Assembly: GCA_903864275.1 (NCBI GenBank) | Contig: CAIPFE010000014.1 | Location: 1 to 64,000 of the forward strand | DNA length: 64,000 nt | Source: an uncultured Mucilaginibacter sp. | GTDB lineage: Bacteria; Bacteroidota; Bacteroidia; Sphingobacteriales; Sphingobacteriaceae | Direction of reading: 5' to 3' | Part shown: positions 54,767 through 64,000 of the stretch, piece after piece | Layout of the letters: each line of letters begins with the position of its first letter | Position numbering within the stretch: position 1 is the first letter of the stretch | Notes under the pieces: generated by a model | Told to the model about the DNA's origin: nothing | Databases searched by the model: none | What the model saw: only the letters and a program-made list of their open reading frames with translations | Position numbers and translations under genes: made by a program

Positions 54767-55714
54767 ATGTTAAATAAAACCATCAGCCGTCGCAGCGTAC
54801 TGCAATTAATCGGCATAACAGCCGGGGTATCTGTTGTCGAAAAAGCAGAAAGCAGTATTCCTAAATTAAGCGCAAAAGAAAACCCGGCGTTCACTTTTTG
54901 CCTGAATATGGCAACCATACGCGGCCATAAATTGGGCTTTGTGAAGGAGTTGGAAACGGCCTCGGCTGCGGGTTTTCATTCGGTTGAAATATGGATAGAT
55001 TCATTTAACGAATACTTAACCAAAGGCGGAACCATAACTGATACGAAAAAACGACTAAATGATTTGGGGCTAAAAATTGAGAACAGTATCAGTTTTAATA
55101 AATGGATAGTGGATGATGCCACGACCCGGAAAAATGGACTCGAGCAGATGAAAAAGGAAATGGGCGTACTTGCCGAGCTGGGTTGTAAAAGATTAGCCGC
55201 TACCGGCGAAGGAGCAACAACCGGAAACGTCCCTGAATTTAATACCATTGCCGAACGTTACCGCGCCATACTTGAACTTGGTGACGCCAGCGGGGTTGTG
55301 CCCCAATTGGAAATGTGGGGCTTTATGAAAAATATGAGCAATGTGGCTGAAGTGCTATATATCGCCATGAAAAGCGGCCACCCTTCTGCGAGGATATTAC
55401 TGGACATATTCCATTTATACAGGGGAAACTCTTCAGTGGATACGCTCCCGCTGATGGATCCTTCAGCAGTTGAGATGTTGCACATGAATGACTACCCGGC
55501 AACGCTTTCATCAGACGTCATAACCGATGCCGACCGGATTTACCCCGGCGATGGAGTGGCTCCCCTGAAACGCATTTTGCGTATCCTGGGAAAAAGAGAT
55601 AAACCACTGGTGCTTTCCACCGAATTATTCAACCAGGCCTATTACAGGCAGGATGCTTTATTGGTTGCCAAAACTTCGCTTTCAAAATTGAAGGCAGTGG
55701 TTGCAGCGTTGTAA
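54767..55714 (+). CDS. Sugar phosphate isomerase/epimerase (TIM barrel) with Tat-like signal
   Basis: 315 aa. N-terminus SRRSVLQLIGITAG is a twin-arginine-type export signal, common for Bacteroidota members of this family. The rest is an AP-endonuclease-2/xylose-isomerase-like barrel: GFHSVEIWID, LGCKRLAATGEG, LEMWGF (Glu ligand), ARILLDIFHLYRG (D and H ligands), VEMLHMNDYP, and LSTELFNQ with a metal-binding Glu. Likely a periplasmic sugar or sugar-acid isomerase acting after GH30; substrate unknown. Confidence 0.82.
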   Translation: MLNKTISRRSVLQLIGITAGVSVVEKAESSIPKLSAKENPAFTFCLNMATIRGHKLGFVKELETASAAGFHSVEIWIDSFNEYLTKGGTITDTKKRLNDLGLKIENSISFNKWIVDDATTRKNGLEQMKKEMGVLAELGCKRLAATGEGATTGNVPEFNTIAERYRAILELGDASGVVPQLEMWGFMKNMSNVAEVLYIAMKSGHPSARILLDIFHLYRGNSSVDTLPLMDPSAVEMLHMNDYPATLSSDVITDADRIYPGDGVAPLKRILRILGKRDKPLVLSTELFNQAYYRQDALLVAKTSLSKLKAVVAAL

Positions 55715-55848
55715 CTTAAATATTTCTTTATTCATCTTTTTTATCCTAAAGAAATTTCACGCGCCGAAATATTTAATTTATCTTTAAAATCGACGCGGTT
55801 TAATTACTTTTACGTTAATTTTAGCTAAGGCCTAAAATATCATAATTA

Positions 55849-56868
55849 ATGCCGTCTACAAAGTTACCCTTATCAACAGAAACCGGGAAATTACAGGTAA
55901 TGCATTTAAAGCGTTATTGGAAAAAATCCATATTAAAAAGGGAAGGTAAACTTCAGCCCGGTTTTTTCAAAGAAGAGTGGAAGATAGATACGACTTTATT
56001 AACTGTACTCGGTCTGGGACTTGAGCAGTCTATGATATATCTTTACCGGGATGCCCCTTCTTTCGAAGAATTTGAAAACTGGATAGTCGCGATCAGCGGT
56101 GTTCCTGATAAGGAAAAGGTAGCCCAGTTTAATCAACTATTTACAAGTAAAAATAATGCAAAAAATGGCGTTGCCTGGCATTACGAGCTGCTCACCAAAG
56201 ATGATATTGAGTTTTGGGACAAAAACGGGTACATCATCGTCAGGGAAGCGGTTACCAAAGAAAGTTGCGACCAGGCCATCGAAGCGATTTGTAACTTTAT
56301 AGAGATTGACCGTTATGATGCAGGCACTTGGCATAAAGAGCATCCTGCAAGGCAGGGTATTATGGTGCAATTTTTTCAGCACCCAGTGCTTGAACAAAAT
56401 CGTCGGGCTTTTAAAATACGAAAAGCTTTTGAGGACCTCTGGAACAGGAAAGATATATGGGTAAACACGGACAGGGTTGGTTTTAACCCGCCGGAAACAG
56501 AAAGTCATAAATTCCAGGGCCCCCGCTTGCATTGGGATGTAAGTATTAAGCAACCTATTCCGTTTGGGACGCAGGGGATACTTTACCTGGCCGATACGGC
56601 TGAAAACCAGGGCGCATTTACACTCATCCCCGGATTTCATAATATCATCGGCGAATGGATGAGTAATTTACCGCCGGGCGCCAATCCCAGGAATGAAGAT
56701 CTATACGCTTTGGGCGCCAAGCCAATAGCTGCCAATGCCGGGGACCTAATTATATGGCACCAGGCGCTTCCGCATGGCAGCAGCCCGAACGCGTCAGCGC
56801 TGCCAAGGTTTGTGCAATACCTTAACTACGAACCGGTTGACGTTAAAGAGAGTGATATCTGGATATAG
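55849..56868 (+). CDS. Phytanoyl-CoA dioxygenase family (PhyH) Fe(II)/2OG enzyme
   Basis: 339 aa. Double-stranded beta-helix with the iron triad H228 and D230 (RLHWDV) and H309 (LPHGSS), and the 2-oxoglutarate-side region LPRFVQYLNYEP. N-terminal ~110 residues are an extra helical part; WDKNGYIIVREAV starts the core. Oxidises an unknown substrate, using O2 and 2-oxoglutarate. A weak -7-like TACTTTTA is at 55805-55812. It may be independent of the GH30 genes (134-bp gap). Confidence 0.85.
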   Translation: MPSTKLPLSTETGKLQVMHLKRYWKKSILKREGKLQPGFFKEEWKIDTTLLTVLGLGLEQSMIYLYRDAPSFEEFENWIVAISGVPDKEKVAQFNQLFTSKNNAKNGVAWHYELLTKDDIEFWDKNGYIIVREAVTKESCDQAIEAICNFIEIDRYDAGTWHKEHPARQGIMVQFFQHPVLEQNRRAFKIRKAFEDLWNRKDIWVNTDRVGFNPPETESHKFQGPRLHWDVSIKQPIPFGTQGILYLADTAENQGAFTLIPGFHNIIGEWMSNLPPGANPRNEDLYALGAKPIAANAGDLIIWHQALPHGSSPNASALPRFVQYLNYEPVDVKESDIWI

Positions 56869-57040
56869 GAATCGACTTTAGTCCCTGAAATCGCAATTAT
56901 TCTCCGGAGACGATCCCTAAGAACCATTATGCCAAAAGAAGATGCCGGTACATATTTAGCAGCACATATATGTCCTGGTTGGTGAGTTAATAATCAAAAA
57001 TGATTTATCGTAATTCTGAAAATGGTGTAACAATTAAAGA

Positions 57041-57048
57041 TACTTTTG
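57041..57048 (+). promoter_or_regulatory. Candidate Bacteroidota -7 promoter element
   Basis: TACTTTTG matches the consensus TAnnTTTG exactly, 15 bp before the ATG of the TonB receptor; no good -33 TTTG is seen 19-21 bp upstream, so the call is tentative. Confidence 0.35.
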
Positions 57049-57063
57049 CATCAAATTGTCCCG

Positions 57064-59388
57064 ATGTCTAAATTTCTGCTTTTCATCCTATTTTTATTCG
57101 CCGCAAATCAAGCCTTTTCCCAAAAAAAATTTACAATCAGTGGTACTATTAAAGATGAAGCAACCGGCGAGCAACTGATAGGCGCGTCAGTGATCATAAA
57201 AGAACTTCCGAAAAACGGTACGGCAACAAACAGCTACGGATTTTATTCACTCACTACCCAGGAAGGTGATTATACGCTGTCGGTCACATATATCGGTTAT
57301 GAAACTCTTATTAAACAGGTTTCCCTGCATCAAAATCAAACCATTAATTTAGGTTTATCGCCAAAAAGCGAATTGAAGGAAGTGGTGATCAGCGCTAACA
57401 AACCGAATAACGATAATGTAGCTTCGCCGCAGATGGGCGAGGAAAAATTAAATATGTCGCAAATAAATAATATACCGGTAGTATTGGGAGAAAAAGACAT
57501 ATTAAAAACCATAGCGCTATTACCTGGGGTTAAAGCGGCCGGGGAAGGCAACACCGGCTTTTATGTGAGGGGCGGCACGTCTGATCAAAACCTCATTTTG
57601 CTCGACGAGGCCACTGTTTACAATGCATCGCATCTTTTTGGCTTTTTTTCAACTTTTAATTCAGATGCGGTTAAGGATGTAACTTTGTACAAAGGCGGTA
57701 TGCCTGCGGCATACGGGGGCAGGTTGTCATCAGTGCTGGACATAAAAATGAACGAGGGAAATAACCAGGATTATACTGTGCAGGGCGGTTTGGGGCTTAT
57801 CTCGTCGCGTATTAAGGTTGAAGGGCCTATTGTTAAGGATAAAGGCTCGTTTATGATCAGCGCCCGCCGTACCTATCTCGATCTTTTTTTCAAAGCCTCC
57901 TCGGACTCCACGCTGCGCGGCAGCTCAATTTATTTTTATGATATTAATGCAAAGGCTAATTATCATTTCGATGACAATAACGTCCTGTACATTTCCGGTT
58001 ACTTTGGGAAGGATGTCCTACTGCTTAAAAATACATTTGGCACCAATTGGGGCAATGCAACCGGGACAATAAGATTTAACCATATATTTAATAACAGGCT
58101 GTTTTCTAATACTTCGTTAGTATTTAGCAACTACAATTACGCTATACAGGATTTTGAAAGCACTGATTTTTTTAAGGCGACTTCGCAAATAACGGACGTT
58201 AACTTTAAAGAAGATCTTCAATATTCAATGGGCAATAACCATAACCTTAAATTTGGGTTGAATATTTTACACCACACTATAGCGCCCGGCAATATTACAA
58301 CCAACGCAACTTCGAGCTTTAATCCGGTAAGTATTGAACAACGGTTCGGTTTCGAAAATGCCGCTTATATAAGCGATGACTGGCGGGTAAGCGACAAAAT
58401 AACTTTTTTATATGGACTAAGGTTAAGCGGCATGTTTTTGTTAGGCCCCGGAACATTCAGCACTTACGATGCGGCAGGCGATGTATTGACCTTAGCAACC
58501 TACTCTTCAGGGGCAACAGTGAAAGATTACTTTAACCTGGAGCCGCGCTTTTCTTCAAGTTACCAGCTCAATGACCAAAGTTCGATCAAAGCTTCTTATA
58601 ATCGTAATACACAAAACATACACCTTCTCAGTAATTCAACAAGCAGTACCCCTACTGATCTTTATGTAATGAGCAGCAATAATATTAAACCGGAAATAGC
58701 CGACCAGGTTTCGACTGGTTATTTCAGGAATTTCAATGAAAATACAATTGAATTTTCTGCCGAAGTGTATTACAAGTGGCTGCAAAACCAAATTGATTAT
58801 AAAAATGGCGCACAGCTTTTAATTAACCAGGACGTTGAATCGCAACTGGTTTATGGAATAGGGCGTGCTTACGGGATTGAATTATTTCTGAAAAAAAAAT
58901 ATGGGCGTTTTAACGGCTGGATAGGTTATACATTATCCAGGACAGAAGATAAGTTTGCCGCTATCAACAACGGAAATTATTTTCCTGCTACCCAGGACCG
59001 CACGCACGACCTGTCAATTGTTGGCATTTATCAGTTGAGCAAACGCTGGACATTGTCAAGCACATTTATATACGCCACGGGCAATGCGGTTACTTACCCA
59101 ACCGGCAAATACCAAATCGGCGGGCTAACCACATTTTCTTATTCAGCGCGTAACAGCTACCGCCTGCCCGCAGCAAACAGGCTTGATATCGGAGCGACGC
59201 TCGAAGGTAAGGAACACAAAAAATATCATTCCAGCTGGACATTTGGCGTATACAATCTTTACGGGCACTGGGACCCCTATATTATCACTTTCCGCAACAG
59301 TAAAACGGTGCCGAATACCACCGAAGCTGTGCAGACCAGTATTTTTCCAACGCCTATTCCATCAGTTACATGGAACTTTAAATTTTAG
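57064..59388 (+). CDS. TonB-dependent receptor with carboxypeptidase-like domain
   Basis: About 774 aa. The start is taken at ATG 57064 (MSKFLLFILFLF), since a TTG upstream overlaps the promoter-like element. Signal peptide, carboxypeptidase-like domain (FTISGTIKDEATGEQLIGAS), TonB-plug with PGVKAAGEGNTGFYVRGG and LLDEATVYNASHLFGFF, then a short barrel ending in VTWNFKF. Smaller than SusC and without a SusD partner; paired with a DUF4249 lipoprotein, an arrangement known for Bacteroidota TonB systems of unknown ligand. Confidence 0.93.
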   Translation: MSKFLLFILFLFAANQAFSQKKFTISGTIKDEATGEQLIGASVIIKELPKNGTATNSYGFYSLTTQEGDYTLSVTYIGYETLIKQVSLHQNQTINLGLSPKSELKEVVISANKPNNDNVASPQMGEEKLNMSQINNIPVVLGEKDILKTIALLPGVKAAGEGNTGFYVRGGTSDQNLILLDEATVYNASHLFGFFSTFNSDAVKDVTLYKGGMPAAYGGRLSSVLDIKMNEGNNQDYTVQGGLGLISSRIKVEGPIVKDKGSFMISARRTYLDLFFKASSDSTLRGSSIYFYDINAKANYHFDDNNVLYISGYFGKDVLLLKNTFGTNWGNATGTIRFNHIFNNRLFSNTSLVFSNYNYAIQDFESTDFFKATSQITDVNFKEDLQYSMGNNHNLKFGLNILHHTIAPGNITTNATSSFNPVSIEQRFGFENAAYISDDWRVSDKITFLYGLRLSGMFLLGPGTFSTYDAAGDVLTLATYSSGATVKDYFNLEPRFSSSYQLNDQSSIKASYNRNTQNIHLLSNSTSSTPTDLYVMSSNNIKPEIADQVSTGYFRNFNENTIEFSAEVYYKWLQNQIDYKNGAQLLINQDVESQLVYGIGRAYGIELFLKKKYGRFNGWIGYTLSRTEDKFAAINNGNYFPATQDRTHDLSIVGIYQLSKRWTLSSTFIYATGNAVTYPTGKYQIGGLTTFSYSARNSYRLPAANRLDIGATLEGKEHKKYHSSWTFGVYNLYGHWDPYIITFRNSKTVPNTTEAVQTSIFPTPIPSVTWNFKF

Positions 59389-59397
59389 CAAATTGAC

Positions 59398-60192
59398 ATG
59401 AAAAGCTTCAAATATTATATCTTTTGCACTGTACTCGGTCTGGCAACATCCTGCACAAAAGTTGTCGACCTGAAATTAAATAACAATGCGGGTATTTTAG
59501 TGATTGAAGGAAACATCACCAATATCCGGGGCCCTCAGTATATAAAGTTGCACCAGAACGTTTCTTTTTCAAATACCAATACGTATCCCCCGGTTACCGG
59601 TGCAACAGTTAGTGTCAGCGACGATAAGGGAAACAATTACGACTTTACCGAGGGCCCAGCCGGGACATATTCTATTACCGCTATGGCCGGAACCCCCGGT
59701 TATACCTATTCAATGAAGGTGATAACCAACGGCAAAATCTATACGGCCAACTCCGTAATGCCCGCACAGGTTATATTAGACTCCCTGACATCAAAGGCAA
59801 GTGAATTTAGCAGCGGTAAAAACCAAAGAGATATAGTTGTTCATTACCAGGATCCGCCTGGGGTTGCTAACCAATATCGGTTTGTAATGTATATTAACAG
59901 CGTGCAGGTAAACGGTACTTTTGCATATAACGATGATTTTATTGACGGCCGGTATGTAAACCTGGAGGTATTGGAAAACGATATAAAAATATATCCGGGC
60001 GACACGGCGATCGTAGAAATGCAGTGCATTGACAAACCTGTTTACACCTATTGGTACACGCTGATGCAGCAACAGCAAAACGGACCGGGAGGCGGGGTTA
60101 CCCCGTCAAACCCGCCCACAAATATTACCCCGGTGGCACTTGGCTACTTTAGCGCCCATACTACACAAACGACGACCATTACTGTAAAATAA
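59398..60192 (+). CDS. DUF4249-family lipoprotein
   Basis: 264 aa, lipobox LATSC (Cys19). Beta-rich: LVIEGNITNIRGPQYIKLHQ, VTGATVSVSDDKGNNYDF, YSMKVITNGKIYTANSVMP, the DUF4249 pattern. It starts ten bases after the TonB receptor stop, so one operon; likely the surface partner of that receptor. Ends a few bases from the convergent GNAT gene with no clear terminator hairpin between them. Confidence 0.85.
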   Translation: MKSFKYYIFCTVLGLATSCTKVVDLKLNNNAGILVIEGNITNIRGPQYIKLHQNVSFSNTNTYPPVTGATVSVSDDKGNNYDFTEGPAGTYSITAMAGTPGYTYSMKVITNGKIYTANSVMPAQVILDSLTSKASEFSSGKNQRDIVVHYQDPPGVANQYRFVMYINSVQVNGTFAYNDDFIDGRYVNLEVLENDIKIYPGDTAIVEMQCIDKPVYTYWYTLMQQQQNGPGGGVTPSNPPTNITPVALGYFSAHTTQTTTITVK

Positions 60193-60198
60193 AGCCTT

Positions 60199-60684
60199 TT
60201 AGATTTTCCGATACATAATATAGGCGTTTGTTAGCCCGTTTTGCTGATGATCAAAAGCATCCGGAATTTCACCAATTATTTTAAATCCTAATTTTTTCCA
60301 AAGCGAAACAGCGGCTTCATTGCTTTTAACCACGATATTAAACTGCATTGCCTTATATCCAAGGCGTTTGGCTTCCGTTATCGAAAATTCCCCCATCGCT
60401 TTCCCAATACCTTTACCAAACGCTGCGGGCAAGGTCATATAGCCCGCATTGGCGATGTGTGAACCCAGGTCGGGCTGGTTATTTTTAATAAAAAAAGTTC
60501 CAACTATCTTACTGTCAATCAAAGCGATGTAAGTTTGTTTATCCTCACCGCACCAAAAGTTTAACATTTTTTCTTTTGAAGATCCCGGGGCAAAGACATA
60601 AGTGTCCCCTTTTGAAATCACTTCATTTATGATGTTCCAGATGTCCTGATGATCTGTTAGAATGGCTTTGCGAAAAGCAATCAT
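60199..60684 (-). CDS. GNAT-family N-acetyltransferase
   Basis: 161 aa. Acetyl-CoA binding region LPAAFGKGIGKAMGEFSITE (the Q/R-x-x-G-x-G/A motif in GKGIGKA), AMQFNIVVKSNEAAVSLWKK and LGFKIIGEIPDAF. Similar to acyltransferases acting on small amines or toxins; substrate not predictable. Convergent with the DUF4249 gene. Confidence 0.88.
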   Translation of the reverse strand: MIAFRKAILTDHQDIWNIINEVISKGDTYVFAPGSSKEKMLNFWCGEDKQTYIALIDSKIVGTFFIKNNQPDLGSHIANAGYMTLPAAFGKGIGKAMGEFSITEAKRLGYKAMQFNIVVKSNEAAVSLWKKLGFKIIGEIPDAFDHQQNGLTNAYIMYRKI

Positions 60685-60938
60685 TTGGGTGTTTAGTATT
60701 TGTCAATTATAACCCGTAAAAACAAATAATGGGCTCTACAAACCTGAGAACGTATATATCTGCCAATTGCTGGTCAAACAATTGAAAGTATTGATGGTTA
60801 GTAAATCAATTATAATAATCATTGTTATCACCTGCCTTAAAAACCTGCTAAATTATTTTACGGTGTTTTTAACGTATCAACTTTATAATAATTATTTCGT
60901 ACAAAGATGGGGATATTATTTCAGCGTGAAACTGCTAA

Positions 60939-63194
60939 ATGGAAGAAACTACCGTTTTACAAAAAATAGATAAAGATTCGTACCAGGAATTGATGGAAGA
61001 GGCCCAAAGGCTGGCCCACTTTGGCGGATGGGATGTAAATTTAATCACAGGCGCGGTGAAGTGGTCATCTGAAATGTTTCAGATGCTTGGTTACGATCCC
61101 CTGGTTACCGAAGCCACATTTAAAAATTTCATAAAAAAACTTCACGTCGAAGACATATTGTATGTTAAAAGAAACCTGAAAACACTTTTAAGGTTTCACA
61201 GTACCGATACTTACGACTTCAGGATCGTTAACAAGGATGATGGCTCGATCAGGTATTTAAGGACTGGGATCATTGTTAAACGCAACACAAAAGGTCTGGC
61301 CTTAAGTATGACGGGCTTTAGCCAGGATATAACTCAACAAAAACTCGCGGAAAAGAAAATAGAAAACGTTAACAGGGAGCTAAATACTTTTTTTAAGATC
61401 ATTGATGATGTTTTTTTCTCCATTGATACGGTTTCCCTCAGGTTTTTGCAGGTTTCGCAGGGATTCTCGAAGTTAACAGGTTATTCACAGGAAGAGTTGC
61501 TGGCTGATTTTAATTTATCTGTTCAAATGCTTCATCCTGATGATAGCGGGATCATTGAAGCCGGTAATATTAAACTGGCTAACGGTGAAACAGTTGTTTC
61601 CCAATACCGGATACTCCGAAAAGATGGTGCAATTCGCTGGGTTGAAAACAAGATCATCCCCAGTCTTAACGCCGAAGGCAAGCTTATGCGGATGGACGGC
61701 GTTACCCGCGATATCACAGAACAAAAGGAGGCTGAACTTGAGCATCAGCGCACAGAAAAACGTTACAGGCAAATAGTAGAAAGCGCCCAGGAAGGCATAT
61801 GGACAATTGATGAGCACAATAAAACCAATTTTGTGAACAAAATGATGTGCAGCATTCTCGGTTATTCATCTGAAGAAATGATGGGGAAGGAACTTTTTCA
61901 TTTTATGGATGACGAAGGCAGGGCCTACGCCGAAGAATGCATGGAGCGCCGGCGTAAAGGAGCAAAAGAAAACTTAAACATCCGCTACATAACAAAAAAC
62001 GGCAGGCATGTTTGGGCCAATATAACTGCCAACCCCATTATTGATGAGAATGGGACCTATAAAGGCGCTCTTGCTATGGTAACAGATATTACCGATCGCC
62101 TTTTATCTGAACAGTCCCTTAAGAAATCGGAAGCAAATCTTCGTGCCGTATTTGAAAATACCGATATGGCATTTGTGCTTTTTAACACAAGCCTTAATGT
62201 TGTTTCCTTTAATTCGCAGGCCACTGACTTTTATCTGAAGTACGCTAACAAAAAATTAAAAGCGGGTACGCACGCTCTTAAATATTTCCCGAAACACAAA
62301 AGAAAGTTTTTCGATACAATAGCAGATAAAGTTAAAAACAGGGAAATAGTAAATTATGAAACAAATTTTTATAAGAATAATGAAGTTGACTGGTACGATG
62401 TAAAGTGGGCAGGGGTGCTAAATGAGCAAATGGAACAAATCGGTATATTATTGACATTTAAAAATATTACCGAGAAAAAAGTATTAGAGCTCGAGACGGA
62501 AAAAATAACAGCTGACCTTGTTCAGCGGAATAAGGACCAGGAGCAGTTCAATTACATCGTTTCACATAATTTGCGCGCGCCCGTTGCCAATGTAACAGGG
62601 CTCCTTGGTTTACTTAATGATGCCGAAATAACTGAAGAAGATAAGAAATATGTTCTTGACGGAATTTCGCTCTCGGTAAAGAACCTGGATTCAGTTATTA
62701 TTGATATGAACCATGTGCTCCAGGACAAAGAACTTATAAACGAAACCAAGGAAAACAACAACTTAAGCCAATTGGTAGATGGTATTAAGGTGAGCATTAA
62801 AAATATAATAGATAAAGAGCGCGTACTCATCAAATGTCATTTTGATATTGAAAGCATATTCTCCATAAGGAGTTATCTATACAGTATCTTTTATAACCTT
62901 ATTTTAAACAGTATTAAATACAGGCAATGTGGTGTCTCACCCTTAATTAGCATTAAAAGCACCTTATACGAAAATAAAATACAATTAACTTTTACCGACA
63001 ATGGTAAAGGGATCAACCTTGACAACCATGGCAAGCAATTATTCCGTTTGTATAAGCGGTTTGATACGACGGTAGAAGGCAAAGGGCTTGGTTTGTTTAT
63101 GGTTAAAACCCAAGTAGAATCATTAGGCGGAACCATCACCGTTAAAAGCGAAATTTATAAAGGAACTCAATTTATCATACAACTGCCCCTCTAA
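60939..63194 (+). CDS. Multi-PAS sensor histidine kinase
   Basis: 751 aa, no membrane helices seen, so cytoplasmic. Four PAS/PAC units (about 15-140, 145-275, 275-395, 395-520; e.g. AHFGGWDVNLITGAVKWSSE, SILGYSSEEMMGKELFHFM), then the dimerisation domain with His543 in YIVSHNLRAPV, N box FYNLILNSIKYR, G1 FTDNGKGINLD and G2 GKGLGLFMVK. A two-component kinase sensing a small ligand, redox or light through PAS; no response regulator gene adjacent. The 254 bp upstream holds no clear gene. Confidence 0.94.
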   Translation: MEETTVLQKIDKDSYQELMEEAQRLAHFGGWDVNLITGAVKWSSEMFQMLGYDPLVTEATFKNFIKKLHVEDILYVKRNLKTLLRFHSTDTYDFRIVNKDDGSIRYLRTGIIVKRNTKGLALSMTGFSQDITQQKLAEKKIENVNRELNTFFKIIDDVFFSIDTVSLRFLQVSQGFSKLTGYSQEELLADFNLSVQMLHPDDSGIIEAGNIKLANGETVVSQYRILRKDGAIRWVENKIIPSLNAEGKLMRMDGVTRDITEQKEAELEHQRTEKRYRQIVESAQEGIWTIDEHNKTNFVNKMMCSILGYSSEEMMGKELFHFMDDEGRAYAEECMERRRKGAKENLNIRYITKNGRHVWANITANPIIDENGTYKGALAMVTDITDRLLSEQSLKKSEANLRAVFENTDMAFVLFNTSLNVVSFNSQATDFYLKYANKKLKAGTHALKYFPKHKRKFFDTIADKVKNREIVNYETNFYKNNEVDWYDVKWAGVLNEQMEQIGILLTFKNITEKKVLELETEKITADLVQRNKDQEQFNYIVSHNLRAPVANVTGLLGLLNDAEITEEDKKYVLDGISLSVKNLDSVIIDMNHVLQDKELINETKENNNLSQLVDGIKVSIKNIIDKERVLIKCHFDIESIFSIRSYLYSIFYNLILNSIKYRQCGVSPLISIKSTLYENKIQLTFTDNGKGINLDNHGKQLFRLYKRFDTTVEGKGLGLFMVKTQVESLGGTITVKSEIYKGTQFIIQLPL

Positions 63195-63217
63195 ACCGCA
63201 GGAATTACACGGATCAA

Positions 63218-63655
63218 TTACTTATCCATCGGGACTACACATACCGGAACCGGGGAATGTTGTATAATAGATTCGGAGACACTGCCGCTGAACAACTTGC
63301 TTAACCCGGTACGACCATGAGTGCCTACGACAATCAAATCCGCCCCCCATTTTACCGCTATTTCAATAACAGTTGGTTGTATGTCTCCCAACGGGGCCAT
63401 TAGTTCTGTGTCAATCCCGTTCGCATATTCGTTTTTAACCTGGCTTAAAAAGTCTTCCGTTTTTTCTTTTAACAAAATTATTGCATCGTCAGGGAATATA
63501 CCGGCGTCAGGGTTGCCTAAGGCATGGCCCGGTTCAACAACACTTAACAGCGTCACTTTGGCGCCAAGCTTTATAGCCAGGTCAAAGCCATATTGAATTG
63601 CTTTCATTGACGGGGCGCTGTCATCCGCCACGATTAATATTTTATCTGCTTTCAT
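63218..63655 (-). CDS. Universal stress protein (UspA family)
   Basis: 145 aa single Usp domain: KILIVADDSAPSMKAIQYGF at the start and the ATP-binding motif VGTHGRTGLSKLFSGSVSES (G-x2-G-x9-G-S) near the end. Two bases after the fluoride-channel gene, so co-transcribed with it. Convergent with the PAS kinase. Confidence 0.92.
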   Translation of the reverse strand: MKADKILIVADDSAPSMKAIQYGFDLAIKLGAKVTLLSVVEPGHALGNPDAGIFPDDAIILLKEKTEDFLSQVKNEYANGIDTELMAPLGDIQPTVIEIAVKWGADLIVVGTHGRTGLSKLFSGSVSESIIQHSPVPVCVVPMDK

Positions 63656-63657
63656 TT

Positions 63658-64000
63658 TTAAAAAGTTCGTGCCACTAAAATACCAGAATAAGTTGCCAGG
63701 AAACCCAATGCTAAACTTGCAAATGTATAAGCCAGGAATGTAAAAACCTGGTTGCTTGTGATCAGTTGTATGTTTTCAAGAGAAAAAGAAGAAAAAGTGG
63801 TATAGCCCCCGCAAATGCCTGTAACCAGGAACAGCCGCCATGGCAGCGAGGCTGCGCCAAAACGCCCCTCGGTAAAATAAAAAACAAAAAAGCCTATTAG
63901 AAAGCAGCCCGTCACGTTCACCAGGAATGTCCCGTAAGGGAAAACGGAAATTACCGTGCCTGTTATCCACTTGCTAACCAAATAGCGGCACAAACTGCCT
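63658..64000 (-). CDS. crcB: CrcB/FluC-family fluoride channel (5' end beyond the window)
   Basis: At least 111 codons visible. Four membrane segments; GTFLVNVTGCFLIGFF carries the conserved Asn and GGYTTFSSFS the family's channel motif. The frame is still open at the window edge with GSLCRYLVSKW, where the family normally has GSxLRYLVS about 15 residues into the protein, so the true start lies outside. Exports fluoride as a dual-topology dimer. Confidence 0.9.
   Translation of the reverse strand, partial: GSLCRYLVSKWITGTVISVFPYGTFLVNVTGCFLIGFFVFYFTEGRFGAASLPWRLFLVTGICGGYTTFSSFSLENIQLITSNQVFTFLAYTFASLALGFLATYSGILVARTF

Noticed and set aside
60767-60973. 68-aa frame before the PAS kinase
   Set aside because: Overlaps the kinase start, starts in AT-rich intergenic DNA, and has low-complexity hydrophobic sequence with no recognisable feature.
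1-64000. CRISPR arrays, rRNA, tRNA genes, intact IS elements
   Set aside because: No regularly spaced repeats, no rRNA-like sequence, no foldable tRNA and no complete transposase were found by eye; the IS1595-like part at 47.9-48.2 kb lacks a catalytic domain and is fused to a receptor.

Overview
The window reads as chromosomal DNA of a Bacteroidota member, most likely Sphingobacteriaceae (Mucilaginibacter/Pedobacter-like). Pointers are two SusC/SusD pairs, a DUF4249/TonB receptor pair, BT4734-type primase and HTH/AAA genes on a mobile island, a 7TM-DISM sensor, and the near absence of Shine-Dalgarno sequences. Genus is an inference; there is no rRNA or tRNA in the window.

Layout. (1) 1-6.0 kb: the end of a biosynthetic cluster, with a stand-alone enoyl reductase, a one-module NRPS (C-A-PCP-TE; the A domain reads out an aspartate-like code) and an Sfp-type phosphopantetheinyl transferase. 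(2) 6.1-7.4 kb: a 114-bp repeat, a terminator and a decayed dsbD-like gene. (3) 7.5-33.1 kb: a large locus around a LacI-type regulator. The perfect palindrome CAAACGTTTG occurs five times, all in intergenic DNA: before the sugar kinase, between lacI and a threonine-dehydrogenase-like gene, before a sulfonation operon (CHR transporter, PAPS-type sulfotransferase, M1 peptidase, CysQ, CysC) and twice before a SusC/SusD utilisation operon. The latter continues with an arylsulfotransferase-like lipoprotein, a cytochrome c, a DUF6067/GH-like protein, a DUF5107-TPR protein, a FucP-type sugar transporter and a CBM9-like protein. It ends in a frameshifted, truncated secreted-protein gene.

(4) 33.1-42.0 kb: an integrative island of about 8.8 kb. 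Its left edge is a second copy of the 114-bp repeat. It holds a tyrosine recombinase at the right end, an excisionase-like HTH gene, a RepA-like ATPase, a primase-like gene with a repeated TACTGTGTTA motif upstream, an XRE regulator, three lipoproteins (one with NHL repeats) and three unknown genes. (5) 42.1-46.0 kb: housekeeping genes (DUF5655, methyltransferase, metallophosphoesterase, DUF1080). (6) 46.4-56.9 kb: a second utilisation locus: a 7TM-DISM sensor fused to an IS1595-transposase-type zinc ribbon and HTH region, then SusC/SusD, GH30, a TIM-barrel isomerase and a phytanoyl-CoA dioxygenase. (7) 57-64 kb: TonB receptor/DUF4249 pair, GNAT acetyltransferase, PAS histidine kinase, UspA, and CrcB, which runs off the end.

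The most unusual features are the shared operator joining sulfate activation and sulfotransfer to a TonB-dependent utilisation locus, and the sensor with a transposase-derived DNA-binding module next to a SusCD system. Functions of whole loci are inferences from gene content.
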